DNA of 62,500 nucleotides from Collinsella aerofaciens (GTDB taxonomy: Bacteria > Actinomycetota > Coriobacteriia > Coriobacteriales > Coriobacteriaceae), in assembly GCF_015546965.1 (NCBI RefSeq), contig NZ_JADMUF010000006.1, positions 1 to 62,500 on the forward strand, given 5' to 3'. The translations under genes and the position numbers were made by a program. Numbering within the stretch: the stretch's first letter is position 1; every line of letters begins with the position of its first letter. Below the pieces are notes generated by a model. It was not told the DNA's origin, made no database searches, and saw nothing but the letters and a program-made list of their open reading frames with translations. This document shows, piece after piece, positions 43,591 to 55,400 of this stretch.

Positions 43591-44187
43591 ATGGCGATAC
43601 CAGTGGACCTTCGCATTAAGAAAACCTACCGCGCCCTGTTCGATGCCTTCACCGAGCTTCTCGAGGAGCATCGTTTTGAGGACCTGACGGTTGCCATGCT
43701 GTGCGACCGCGCCATGATTCGCCGCACGACGTTCTACAAGCACTTTCGCGACAAGAACGATTACTTTGCCTTTTATATCGATGAGCTCATGTCGGGCTTG
43801 CCGCAAAAACAGCCCGATGAGGCCGGCGCGGTATCTGCCGAGGACGTGCGCGCGCTTCGGCACGCGATTTTGGACGATGCTATGGATTTGATTCTGACGC
43901 ACGAGCGGCTCATGGATAACATTTTGGCAAGCAGCATGTCGGGCATGTTGACCAACGTTATTTGCGACCGCATTGCTCGCTCCATCCGCGAGCGTGTGAT
44001 GAACGTGCTTGCCGAGGATGCCCTGGCCCCCGTGTCACTTGAGACGACGTCTGAGTTTGTCGCCGGCGGTATTATTCGACTTTTCACGATATGGTGGGAA
44101 TCGGGCCACGATCTTGAGCGTCGACCCGAGATAGCCGACGTGGTCGATGCGCTGTTTGAGCGGACCATGACACCGGTGAATCACTAA
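43591..44187 (+). CDS. TetR-family transcriptional regulator
   Basis: A 198-residue regulator with an N-terminal DNA-binding domain (KKTYRALFDAFTELLEEHRFEDLTV, then RRTTFYKHFRDKNDYF) and a helical C-terminal domain typical of the TetR group that includes DhaS-like regulators. The start is uncertain: ATG at 43591 touches its GAGG, while GTG at 43603 has that site at a normal distance. No obvious target operon adjoins it; lemA is divergent 200 bases away. Confidence 0.85.
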   Translation: MAIPVDLRIKKTYRALFDAFTELLEEHRFEDLTVAMLCDRAMIRRTTFYKHFRDKNDYFAFYIDELMSGLPQKQPDEAGAVSAEDVRALRHAILDDAMDLILTHERLMDNILASSMSGMLTNVICDRIARSIRERVMNVLAEDALAPVSLETTSEFVAGGIIRLFTIWWESGHDLERRPEIADVVDALFERTMTPVNH

Positions 44188-44189
44188 AG

Positions 44190-44279
44190 TGGCGGAGAGA
44201 GGGGGATTCGAACCCCCGGAACGCTCTCGCGCTCAACGGTTTTCAAGACCGCCGCATTCAACCGCTCTGCCATCTCTCC
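44190..44279 (-). tRNA. tRNA-Ser (anticodon UGA)
   Basis: Read on the minus strand, the acceptor GGAGAGA pairs with TCTCTCC, the anticodon loop is CTTGAAA giving UGA, a long variable arm of serine type follows (GAGCGCGAGAGCGTTC), and the T-loop is GGTTCGAATCC. The CCA end is encoded (44190-44192). It decodes UCA. Confidence 0.95.
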
Positions 44280-44330
44280 GTGAGTCGTAATGATAGCATC
44301 GTTTTGAATTTGCAACAGGGAAGGCGAACG

Positions 44331-46112
44331 ATGACGATCACCGAAATCGACGAGAAGTTCATGCGCGAGGCGCTGGCGGAGGCGCGCGCCGCCGCGGCGG
44401 TGGGCGAGGTGCCCATCGGTGCCATAGTGGTGCGCGACGGCGAGATCGTCGCGAGGGCGCACAATCGGCGCGAGCTCGATCAGGATCCTTCGGCTCATGC
44501 AGAGTTCGCGGCCCTGTGCGCTGCCGCTCGGTCGCTCGGTCGCTGGCGCCTTTCCGATTGCACGGTCTACGTGACGCTCGAGCCCTGCTGCATGTGTGCG
44601 GGGCTTATGGTCAACGCGCGCGTGGGGCGCTGCGTGTATGGCGCGGCTGATGCCAAGGCGGGCGCGCTGGGATCCCTATACGATTTGAATGCCGACTCGC
44701 GCCTGAATCATCGGTTTAACGTGACGGCTGGGGTCCTGGCGGACGAATGCCGCGAGCTGCTGAGTAACTATTTTGGCGGTCTGCGCGGAGCGGGCGGCGC
44801 TGATTGCGGTTGTGGGGCCGATCTTGACGCACACGCCGCTCACGCCGCAGCGCTTGCAGGTGCCGGTGAGGATGCTGACACGGCGGTTGACTTTGGTCCT
44901 GCGTGCCGCCGACCCCGCCGTGTGCTGTTGGCGATTGACTCCTTTAAGGGCAGCGTGTCGAGCGCGCAGGCGGAGGCGGCGGTTGCCGAAGGCGTGCGCC
45001 GCGTTTGGCCCGATGCCGAGGTGCGCGCATTGCCGCTGGCAGATGGTGGCGAGGGAACGCTTGATGCCATCGCCGCATGCGGTGGCGAGCTCTCAACCTG
45101 TGATGTCGCAGGCCCCTTGGGCGACCGCGTGTCTGCCCGGATGCTGGTGGACGGCGAGCACGAGTCGGCTGTAATTGAGATGGCCGAGGCGGCCGGCATT
45201 GGGTATTCGCCTTGCACGGAGTCGGCGGCGTTGGCGGCCACAACCTATGGCGTGGGCGAGCTTATGCTTCGCGCAGTTCGCACGGGCGCAAGGACACTCT
45301 ATATTGGCTTGGGCGGCAGCGCCACCAACGACGGTGGCGCCGGCATGCTGCGGGCGCTGGGCGCGCGTGTGGTCGATGATCAGGGCTGCGAGGTCGTCCC
45401 CGGTCTTGCCGGCCTTGAGCGGGTGACGAGCGTTGATTTGGCGCCAGCGCTACAGGCTTTGGATGGCGCTCGTATCGTTGTGCTTTCGGATGTCGAGAAT
45501 CCACTCGTGGGGCGTCGCGGCGCGCTGACAGTGTTTGGTGGGCAGAAGGGTCTGCCGAGAGATGACGCCGAGGCACTTCACAGGTACGATAGTTGGATGG
45601 TCGGCTACGGCCGCCTGCTCGATACGGCGATTGCTAGGGCGCGGGTTCAGGGGTTGCTGCGCGTGTCCGAGGGTGCACGGACATTTGGCTCGGTGCTCGG
45701 CGTGCCCGGCGCGGGCGCTGCCGGTGGCTTGGGCGCGGCGTTACTGGCGCTCGGTGCGGAGCTGCGCTCGGGCGTGGAGACGGTGCTCGATCTGATTGGC
45801 TTTGACGAGCGCGTGCGCGATGTCGATCTGGTCATAACGGGTGAGGGCAATATGGATGAGCAATCCGCCGCTGGAAAGGCGCCGGTTGGTGTGGCTCGCC
45901 GCGCCAAGCGATATGGCAAGCCGGTGGTCGCCGTTGTGGGCGGTCGCGCCGTCAACCTGGATGCGGTGTGTGAGCATGGCATCGACTTGGTGCTTCCGAT
46001 CTGCCGCAAGCCCATGCCCCTCGACCAGGCGCTCAACCCTCAGGAAGCCACAACCAACCTCATCTGCGCCGGCGAAGCAGCCGCCCAATCCTACGACCTC
46101 GCTCGCCTCTAG
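44331..46112 (+). CDS. fusion of tRNA adenosine deaminase (TadA) and glycerate kinase
   Basis: One 593-residue frame holds two enzymes. Residues 1-150 are TadA, which converts A34 of tRNA-Arg to inosine: the zinc and proton-shuttle motif HAE (56-58) and PCCMC (85-89) are intact. Residues about 151-195 form an Ala/Gly/Asp-rich linker. Residues 197-593 are a complete type II glycerate kinase: LLAIDSFKGSVSSAQA, LPLADGGEGT, YIGLGGSATNDGGAGML, GVPGAGAAGGLGAALL and VITGEGNMDEQSAAGKAP. AGGGAAGG precedes the ATG at 44331. A sequencing frameshift joining two genes is possible but nothing in the reading frame suggests it. Confidence 0.88.
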   Translation: MTITEIDEKFMREALAEARAAAAVGEVPIGAIVVRDGEIVARAHNRRELDQDPSAHAEFAALCAAARSLGRWRLSDCTVYVTLEPCCMCAGLMVNARVGRCVYGAADAKAGALGSLYDLNADSRLNHRFNVTAGVLADECRELLSNYFGGLRGAGGADCGCGADLDAHAAHAAALAGAGEDADTAVDFGPACRRPRRVLLAIDSFKGSVSSAQAEAAVAEGVRRVWPDAEVRALPLADGGEGTLDAIAACGGELSTCDVAGPLGDRVSARMLVDGEHESAVIEMAEAAGIGYSPCTESAALAATTYGVGELMLRAVRTGARTLYIGLGGSATNDGGAGMLRALGARVVDDQGCEVVPGLAGLERVTSVDLAPALQALDGARIVVLSDVENPLVGRRGALTVFGGQKGLPRDDAEALHRYDSWMVGYGRLLDTAIARARVQGLLRVSEGARTFGSVLGVPGAGAAGGLGAALLALGAELRSGVETVLDLIGFDERVRDVDLVITGEGNMDEQSAAGKAPVGVARRAKRYGKPVVAVVGGRAVNLDAVCEHGIDLVLPICRKPMPLDQALNPQEATTNLICAGEAAAQSYDLARL

Positions 46113-46335
46113 AACTTATTTCCCCGGGAGTCCGGTTTGGCCGAGTAGTCAAAATAGCCCCGTCCCAAACTAGCTACTTTGTGGGATGTGGGGGGATATA
46201 GATTGCCGGTCGATTTGTCCTACTGGGGTATGTCGATGGCGCGAATGGTTCGATTTGGTACCTGAGTGGTAATCCGAAGAGAAATTTCGGGTCACCCAAA
46301 TTGCTACAATTTTAAGTATATAGCGATGCTCCGCC

Positions 46336-46398
46336 TTGCGTTTCTGCGCGGGGGGGGGCGTATATTTGCATCGATGGGGACGACGACACATATATAAT
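46336..46398 (+). promoter_or_regulatory. promoter region of giant surface protein with poly-G tract
   Basis: The 327-base gap 46113-46439 ends with this region. TTGCGT (46336-46341) and TATATT (46361-46366) are 19 bases apart, and the spacer contains nine G in a row (46350-46358). A perfect TATAAT lies further down at 46393-46398, with TTGCAT (46366-46371) 21 bases before it. A G-run of this length is prone to slippage and would change promoter spacing. The upstream part of the gap shows only A/T-rich sequence with a TACAAT near 46303. Confidence 0.6.
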
Positions 46399-46439
46399 GA
46401 GCCGCTGCTTGCCGTCCTCATGGATTGGGGAGGGCCTTC

Positions 46440-49400
46440 ATGAATCGCGTATATGCGAAAGCTCGAGAAATGCTGAAGCCTTTGGGCACAAAAACCAATA
46501 CAGCCAAGCGTGCTCTAAAGGTTTTGACCGTCCCGCTGGCGGCGTGTGCGCTCTTGTTTGGTGCAACGAGTGCGTTGGCCGAGCAGACGGTTCCCTTCAG
46601 CAACCATATCGTGAAGACGGTAAACCCTACCGGCACCACGGTCAACCTGTTTGACTACTGGGTCGTGAATGGCGATAACGACAATTCTGCCAACATAAAC
46701 AACGACAACAGCAATAACAACACCGGCATCAATAAAGACCACCAGCTCAAATTCAATGGTGGTGCCGGTACGGGCATTAACAAATGGACGGGCAAGAGTA
46801 CCACCGGTGGCTTTGGACGCCTTCCATTTGTGAAGAACACGCTGGTAAAGGGCTATCCGGAGATCAAAAATGGCACCTACCAGGGCGTTAACTACAACGA
46901 TGAGTCGCTCGATTACCTCTTTAACAATGACAGCCAGGCAAATAAAAAGCAGAACGGTAAAGCCGTTTACAACAGCGTGCAGGGCCTCTTCCAGCTCAAG
47001 GATGGCTATTACGTTTACGACTCCTACGGCTCCAAAGAAGGCAACTATGCCGTGTATAACTCCACGACGAACTCCTTTGACGTCTACGATAAGGCGGGCG
47101 TATATAAGGAGAGCGTGTCAGAAGAGAATCGGGGTCAGTTCTTTCCCTTTGACTCGGCTAAAAAGGTTTTTACCGAGTCGGGTAAAAACCTCTCCCCTAT
47201 AGGAATAAAGGACGGAGAGAACGATAAGCTCAACCATCACTTTGGCATGTCCATGACCACGGAGTTTGTCCAGCCCGCAAACGGCAAGACCAACAAGAAC
47301 GAGGACATGATCTTTGAGTTCTCGGGCGACGATGACGTCTGGGTGTATATCGATGGCGTGCTCGTGGGCGATCTGGGCGGCATCCACGAGAAGGCAACGC
47401 TTGATATTAACTTTGCTACCGGCGAAGTGAAAGTCGGTCATATTGATGGCGCGAATGGAACCGAGAGGGAAATCGAAAAAACCACTATCAAGGCGAAGTT
47501 CGACGCCGCCGGCGCGGACACCACCAACTTCTCCGGTGATACATTCAATTCTAGCACCAAGCACAAGCTGAGCTTCTTCTATCTGGAGCGCGGTGCGGGT
47601 GCATCGAACATGTCACTTAAGTTCAACCTCACCACCCTGCCGTCATCCGAGGTCCAGAAGGTCGACCAGAACGGCGAGGCGGTCCAGGGCGCCACGTTTG
47701 CGCTGTATCAGTCCGGTGAAAGCTGGAAGACGCAGGGCGATCCCATCGCTCAAGGCACGACGGACGATAAGGGTCAGCTGGTGCTTTTGGAGTCGGACGG
47801 CTCTGTCCTTTCGTTCGATAACCAGCATGCCGCGGGGCATGACTTCTTTGTACTCAAGGAGATGGGCCTGCCCGAGGGATATCGTTCGAGTCTGACTTCA
47901 TCGACTTCCGCAACGCCAGGCGAGCTGCATCTGCAGTACAAGCCAGCTGCGGCGAGTGGCACGGGCGGCGTGGTCGTCGCACCGCAAACGACGGTCAAAA
48001 CAGCGGATGATAGCACATGGAAGGGCAGCCGCATGTGGCTGAACGGCGGCTATCTGGCCGCCAAGGAGACCATCTTCTTGTCCAAAGACATAAAAGACAA
48101 CAAGGACAACCCCATTAGCTCGGGTACGACCTTTGCCGTCGTGCTCAAACGCACCAATGAGAACTTGGACCAGGCAAAAGAAGACGCCTGGACGGCAGTC
48201 ACGGGCAATCCGCTCGATGGCTACAAACTGTGCTCCGCGCACGGCATTGCCGGTGCCGTCGAGGCTGCCAAATCGGCGGACACGAGCGTTTTTGCCGTTA
48301 ACACCAAGGGCGACTATGAGGTAACGGTTAGGTCGCTGCCCGGCGATATCGAGAAGTACGCTGCCATGATGGAGGACAAGTCGAATGCCGACTATACCGT
48401 GGCGGTGTATCACACCACGGCGTCGTCTCTGGCAGAGGCAACCATGGAGAACACCTCCATGGTTGAATACCTGTCGACAAACAGGCAGTTCTCAACCGTG
48501 ATCCACCTCACGAACGTACAGAACCGTCTGTTTGTACAGAAGGTCGATGACTTGGGCGAGCCTGTGAACGGCGCGACGTTTGATCTGTACAAGGCCGAGG
48601 ACGTTACCGGCAATAGCCCCAGCACGTATGCCATCAAGTCCGGCGCCACGCCGTATGACACCGTGCAGGCAAATGGCATGACCTATCCGTATGAGATTAA
48701 GGGTGCAGCATGCTTCCCGCTCAATTCCGCAAAGCATGCGCCCCTTATCAAGGGCACGTACTACCTGCGTGAATCGATGAGCCCGGATGGCTACGAGATA
48801 AATTCCACCATCACCAAGGTGATCGTGGACGATTCGGGCGTGTACGTAGACGCCGGCATAGAGAGCGACGGCGTGCGCAGTATGAGCGGCCCGGGCTCGC
48901 TCATTGCCTCCCTTGCGCAGTTTGGCTCTCCCGACTCCATCGATAACACGCTTACGCACATCAAGGGCAAACTGCAGAGCGCGACTGGTGCAGATGCCAA
49001 GGGTAACCTGACGTGGGGCCAGGAGTGCACCGCCGATGGCGTGACGCCTTCTCTGACGGACCACCTGATGCACATGCGCTATGACAAGACACCGCAAAGT
49101 GCCAAGACCGTCTTGCGCTATGTCGAGGACGGTGGCACCCGCAACGGCCAGCTGGCGATTATCTATGCCGATACGGGTATCAACCGTATGGCTCTTTACC
49201 AAGACGGTCGGCCCACCAATGGCACCGACCTCGGCACGCTCCAGCTCAACCATCTCTTTACCACGGCAACGGCCGTGCAGTATACCGATCGTCGCGTGGC
49301 GCGCCTGCAGGTGACTAAGACCGTGACGGCGGACAGTGGCCTTACCGCGCCTACCAAGGATGCGAACGGCAAGGACCTGACCTTTACGTTTAAGTTCACC

Positions 49401-52400
49401 CTGCCGAATTCCGAGAAGGGCTACGAGGCGCACGTGTTCGATGCGAACGGCGAGGCCGTGGGCGATTCCTTTACGCTCAAGAACGGCTATACCCATTCCA
49501 TCAAGGCTGGCGAGACCATCCGCGTGTACGACCTTAAGAAGGGCGACAGCTATAGCGTGAGCGAGCTCACCACCAAGGGTGAGTCGGCGAGTGGCAATGT
49601 GCTGGCGAACATCGTCAATACCGTGACCGGTTCTGCCGATGAGTCGGTGCTTCCGGCCGGCTTTAGCCTCGTGAGCCGCAAGGCCGGCGGTCAGGAGCAG
49701 TCGGGAACCGGCAACGCGATCGCGGGTTCGATCGCCGCACTCGTGGACGGAAAGATTCCCGATAGCAACACGCTCGTGTTCACCAACAAATACAGCGCCA
49801 GCTCCGTGACGCTCGATGCCCAGAATCGTCTGAGCGCCACGAAGGTGCTCGAGGGCCGTGGCTGGACTGATGACGACACCTTTACCGCGCAGCTTACGGC
49901 CGAGGACGGCGTCCCCATGCCCAATGGCGCCAAGAGCAAAGTGTCTACGGTCGAGCTCACCAAGAAAGCCCCGAAGGCAACGTTTGGAGATATCACCTAT
50001 ACCAAGCCCGGCACGTACACCTATACCATCTCTGAGGTCATCCCCGGCTCCGATGCCGGGGCAGACGGCATAAGCTATTCTGCCGCCTCTTATACCGCGA
50101 CGGTCGTGGTGGAGGACAACCATGCCGGTGCTCTGGTCGTTAAGAGCGTGAAGATGACGCAGGTACGCGACGATGCGGGCAAACCGGCTACAGCTGAGGT
50201 TGCCGTCGAGACCGCGACCTTCACCAATCACTACGACGAGTGTGAGAAGGACATCATCATCCATGCCCAAAAGAACCTGACCGACAACGCGGGGACCTTC
50301 ACGCTTGCCCAGAACGCCTTTAGCTTTAAGCTCGAGGGCGTGGGCGGATATGCGGATGCTAGCGCAGTGTTTAGTCCCGATACGGTCGACGCAAACGTGA
50401 CGGCTCCCATGCCCGAGGGTACCGAGGACAACACCGCCACCGTGGGCAACAACGCCGACGGCACGGTGACGTGGCCGGCAATCTCCTATACCGCCAAGGC
50501 GGATGCGGGGCGTGCCTACGTATACAAGTTTGCCGAGAAGTTGCCCGAGAAACCCGACAGGGTCGCGGGCATGACCTACGACGGGTCGGTCTATTACGCC
50601 GTGGTTCGCAACGCCAAGAATGGCGCCGGCATCCTGACCTCGATCGAGTACTACAAGGTCGCAGAAGACGGCTCGGTAAGGCAACTGGACAACAAGGCCA
50701 CGCCTTCCTTTACCAATAAATATAGCGTGGAGCCCACGAGCGTGGCCCTGCAAGGTCAGAAGGCCGTGAGCGGTCGCGACTGGAACCAGGGCGAGAGCTA
50801 CACCTTTAACCTTGCCGCCGCTGCGGATGATGCCAGCACGACCGGTTTGAGCAAGACCACAAAGCAGGCGGTGAAGGATGGGGCAGTTGCCATTGGCACC
50901 AACCAGGCCGTCGCCAGCGCACCCGAGTCGGGACGCGTGGCATCCTTCGCCTTTGGCGCCGAGGCCGCCCCGACCGTGACGTTCAACCGCGCGGGCACCT
51001 TTAGCTTCAATATCACTGAGAACGCCGCGCAAGATGGCCAGGCGGGCATGTCCATGGACAAGCACACCGCGCGTGCGACCGTTGTGGCGACCGATCTGGA
51101 CAAGTCGGGCAACCACACGGGCAAGCTGCACGTGTCGAGTGTGACCTACGCCAACGCCGGCGCGTCCGATGCGGACAAGGCCATAACCGATAAGGCTGCC
51201 TTCACCAATGCATACCATGCGTCGGGCACCTTTGGCGGCGTGACGGTGAGCAAGACCCTTGAGGGTCGCGCCTCTACCGCGGGGCAGTTTACCTTTGCCG
51301 TGACGGGTCTTTGGTACGACGGAATTCAGGCTTCGGTCGATGGCGCCGAGGCTACCCTGTCCAACAAGGCGGCGAAGGCCGGCGTGTCCGGTGCCGTGGT
51401 GGGCGCGAGCGGGAAAAAGGAGCTCTTTGTCCGTAAGCTCACGGAACAGGACCTGGGTCGTACGTTTGCCTATCGCATTCACGAGAACCAGCCTGCTGCT
51501 GCCGGCTACACCTATGACACCGGCTACACTGGTGACGCTGAGAACCAGCCTGCTGCTGCCGGCTACACCTATGACACCGGCTACACTGGTGACGCTATCG
51601 TGCTCGTCAAGGTTCTTGCACACAAGGACGACCCCGCTAAGCTCTATACCGTGACGACCGTGCTCAAGGGTGCGGGTGTGACGGAGCTGCTGGGCGACGG
51701 CGCCGACGCGAGCGCGCTGACGGACGAAAAGATCGTCCAGCTCAAGCAAGATTCGACTACCTACGTGCAGCAGTACGATGCAAGTGAGGTCGGCGCCACG
51801 CCTGCCGTCTCGTTTGTGAACCGTTACACGGCAAGTCTCGACTATGGCGCTGCTGGCGGTTTGCAGATTGAGAAGACGTTGACGTATCCCAAGGACGCGA
51901 CCATTTTTGGCTCGCCTAAGAGCACGTTCCGTTATATCGTCAAGCCTGCTGACGAGACATCTGCCAGCAAGGTCGGCATTTCCACGGACGGCAAAGTCTT
52001 TGAGACCGCAAATGTCGAGGCCAATGCTCTCAAGACCGTGAGTTTGATACCTGCGGGTGGGTTGACCTTCACTCAGGATGATGCCGGCAAGACGTTCACC
52101 TATACGGTGAGTGAGATTGACGACAAGGCGACGGGCTATACGTACGACAAGACGGTCCATACGGTTAAGGCTGTCGTGGCGGATAACGGCGACGGTACGC
52201 TTAGAGTCACGACAGCGGTAAGCAAGCAGGTCGATGGCAAGGACGAGCTCGAGGGCCAGTGGATCTATCCGTCGGGTGCAACGTCCACCGGTGTCGCGAC
52301 GGTCAAATTCAAGAACACCTATACGGTCACCGAGGCGGCAACCTACACCCCGTCCGTGACGAAGGTGGTTGCCGGTGCCGATGCTCCGGGCAAGTTCACC

Positions 52401-55400
52401 TTTGCTATGACCGCGGCTGACGATGCTACCAAGACTGCCATCGATGGCAAGCTCATCACGGGCTCTTCGATGAGCGCGGAGAACGGCTACGCTGAGGAGA
52501 AGCAAACGACGACGGCCCTCAAGGACGGGGAGCACGAAAAGATTGACTTTTCGAAGCTCACCTTCAACAAGCCGGGCACGTATAAGTTCGCTATTAACGA
52601 GCTGGCCCCGAATGGCGGCCTCGGCGAGTGGACGTATGACGCGCACATCTATACCTTGACCATTACCGTAACCGATGAGGGCGGCAAGCTTGTGACCCGC
52701 GCCGATGGCGCGACCGGCTCGGAAGGCTTCATCTTCACCAATAGGTATCGCACCTCGACGAGCTACGAGCTCCAGGGCGGTCTGGAGATCGTCAAGACGC
52801 TCAACGGGCACGACCTGCATGCCGGCATGTTTGGCTTTACGGTAACGGGCGAAGACGCCGCCTCCACCGATAAGCTCAACAAGCTGCTGCGCGCAGATGA
52901 GGGCAAGCTCACCGTGACAAACGATGAGCCGCAGGCCGATGGCACGTCCCATACCGGCATTTTGGGTGGCCTGACCTTTGCGACGGAAGATGCGGGTAAG
53001 ACGTTTACTTACAAGGTTGTCGAGAATGGCGGCGGCAAGGGCGGCTATACATACGACTCCACCTATTGGATGGTAGAGATTGCGGTTAAGAAGCGCGATA
53101 ACGGTTCGCTCTATACCGTGACCACGGCCAAGCACTATGACGCCAAGAACGTCGAGCTTTCCGCGAAGACCTTTAGCTCCGAGAGCGGTACCGCCAAGGC
53201 CCAGGTGTCCTTCACCAACAGCTATGTCGCGACTGGAACATTCGACGGTCTTGCTGCCGAGAAGGTAATGGACTCCGGCGACAAGATCGAGGCTGGCCAG
53301 TATACGTTTGACCTGTATGCCGAGAAGGCCGATGGCTCGCTCGAAAAGATGGATGAGGGTAAGACCAAGACGGGTGAGAACGGCACCGCTACGGTCGACT
53401 TCGGTAAGGTTCACTTTAAGCTTGGCAATGCTACCAGTGGAACTCAAGAGCAGACGATTGACCTTGCCGGTGCCGTCAACGATGGCGTTGCCACCAAGCG
53501 GCACAATGCCGACCACACCACTACCTACAGCTTTAACCTGGTGGCAAAGGAGCGCTTGGCCAACCTGCCCGAGGGCGTCCGCCCCGTGGATACATCCGCG
53601 ACGTGCCGCGTGCTGCTCGAGGTGACCGACAACAACGATGGCACGCTGACGCCTAAGGTGACCTATCGCGATGGTACCGAGAACGGCAAGATCGTCTTCC
53701 ACAATACGCGTGATAGGGTCAAGACGATTGGCGCGGTCGCGAAGCCCGACGTGGACATCGACGGGCAGCTGCTCTCCGTGGGCGACTCCTACGTCTACAC
53801 CATTAACTGGGTCAACACCGAGGCCGATGCCAATGGCAACTTGGTCCCGGCCAGCGTGACCGTGACCGACGAGCTTCCTGCCGGCGTTGTGTTCGAGGCC
53901 TTTGAGGGCGAGTATGCCGATAAGGGCGCTGCGAGCGGTCAGTCGCTTTCCTGGAATCTGGGTGAGCAGCCCGCAGGCAGCCACGGTTCGGTGCGCGTGC
54001 GCGTCAAGATTACCGAGGACGCTGTGAAGGACGCCCAAAGCGCTGTCGACACCATCAATAACACAGCCACCGTTTGGGTTGGCAACAAGAGCTATACCGG
54101 TACCACGACCAACTACGTGCCCAAGAAGTCCGAGAGTGATGCTCAGGATTCGAGTGGCTCGGGCATTAAGCTGGGCGATGAGCTCACCTACACCATCGGC
54201 TACAAGAACACCGAGGGCGCGTCTGCCACGGTGAAGATCACCGATGCCGTTCCCGCGGGAACCGAGTTCGTGGAGTTCGCGGGTGACCATGCGAATGTCG
54301 CATCCAAGGACAACGACGGCAATCTCACCTGGACGCTGGCGGGCGTTCCCGCAGGCAAGGAGGGCACGGTTCAGTTTAAGGTTCGCGTGACCGAGGACGC
54401 GTTTAAGAGCGGTGGCGCTTCGGGCGACATCTCCAATCAGGCGTCGGTGGCGGTCGGCAATAACCCTGCCGTCAAGACCAACACCACCACCGATCAGGTT
54501 TCTGACGGGCGCCTGACGTTGAGCAAGACGGTCACGGCCGCCGAAGGCATCACCGCGCCCAACAAGGCATTTACCTTTAAGGTGCTGCTCTACCAGGCCG
54601 ATGGCACAACGCCTCTGGCCGGCACCTTTGCGTACGCCGGTCGCCCCGATGGCACCAACGGCACTTATGTAAGCGGACAGATCAAGAGCGGTGACACCAT
54701 CGCGCTTAAGGCCGGCGGCTCCGTTACGGTTACCTTGCCCATAGGTGCGCACTACGAGGTGCAGGAGCTCGACTCCAAGGGTGAGCTCATGACGAGCGAG
54801 GACGGCTTTGCGGTTGTCGATAAGGCGAACCCCCAGAAGGGTACCGTCGGACAGGCGACGAAGGTGGGCTTCACCAACGTCTACAGCGTGGAGTCCACAA
54901 AGGTGGAGAACGCTTTTAAGGTTCAAAAGAAGATCTCCGGTCGCAACTGGACTAAGGCGGATGCCTTTACCATGATGCTGACTGCCCAGGGTGAGGCACC
55001 CATGCCCAAGGGCGCCAAGGAGGGCGTGTCGACGATTGAGTTGCACAAGGATGCCCAGGTCGGCAACTTCGGTACCATCGAGTACACCAAGCCCGGTACC
55101 TATACCTATGTGATTACCGAGCCGTCGGGTGACGAGACGTCGCTCATCTTCTCGAAGGCCACCTATCGTGCCACCGTCACGGTGGCCGACGATGGCGCCG
55201 GTAAGCTGTCTGCCAAGACCAAGATTGCACAGCTGACCGACGATGCGGGCGACGCTGCTGAGCGCACGGTCGAGGCGGCGGTCTTTACCAACACCGCCAA
55301 GACCGGCAGCCTCACCGTCAAGAAGACGGTCGTCGGCGGTGACAGCCAGCGCGAGTTCGGCTTCACGGTCGCGCTGACCGACGGGGACGGCGAGCCCGTC

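Noticed and set aside
46425-46439. TTG start five codons upstream of the giant gene
   Set aside because: GGGGAGGG is correctly spaced for the ATG at 46440, and the signal peptide starts naturally there.
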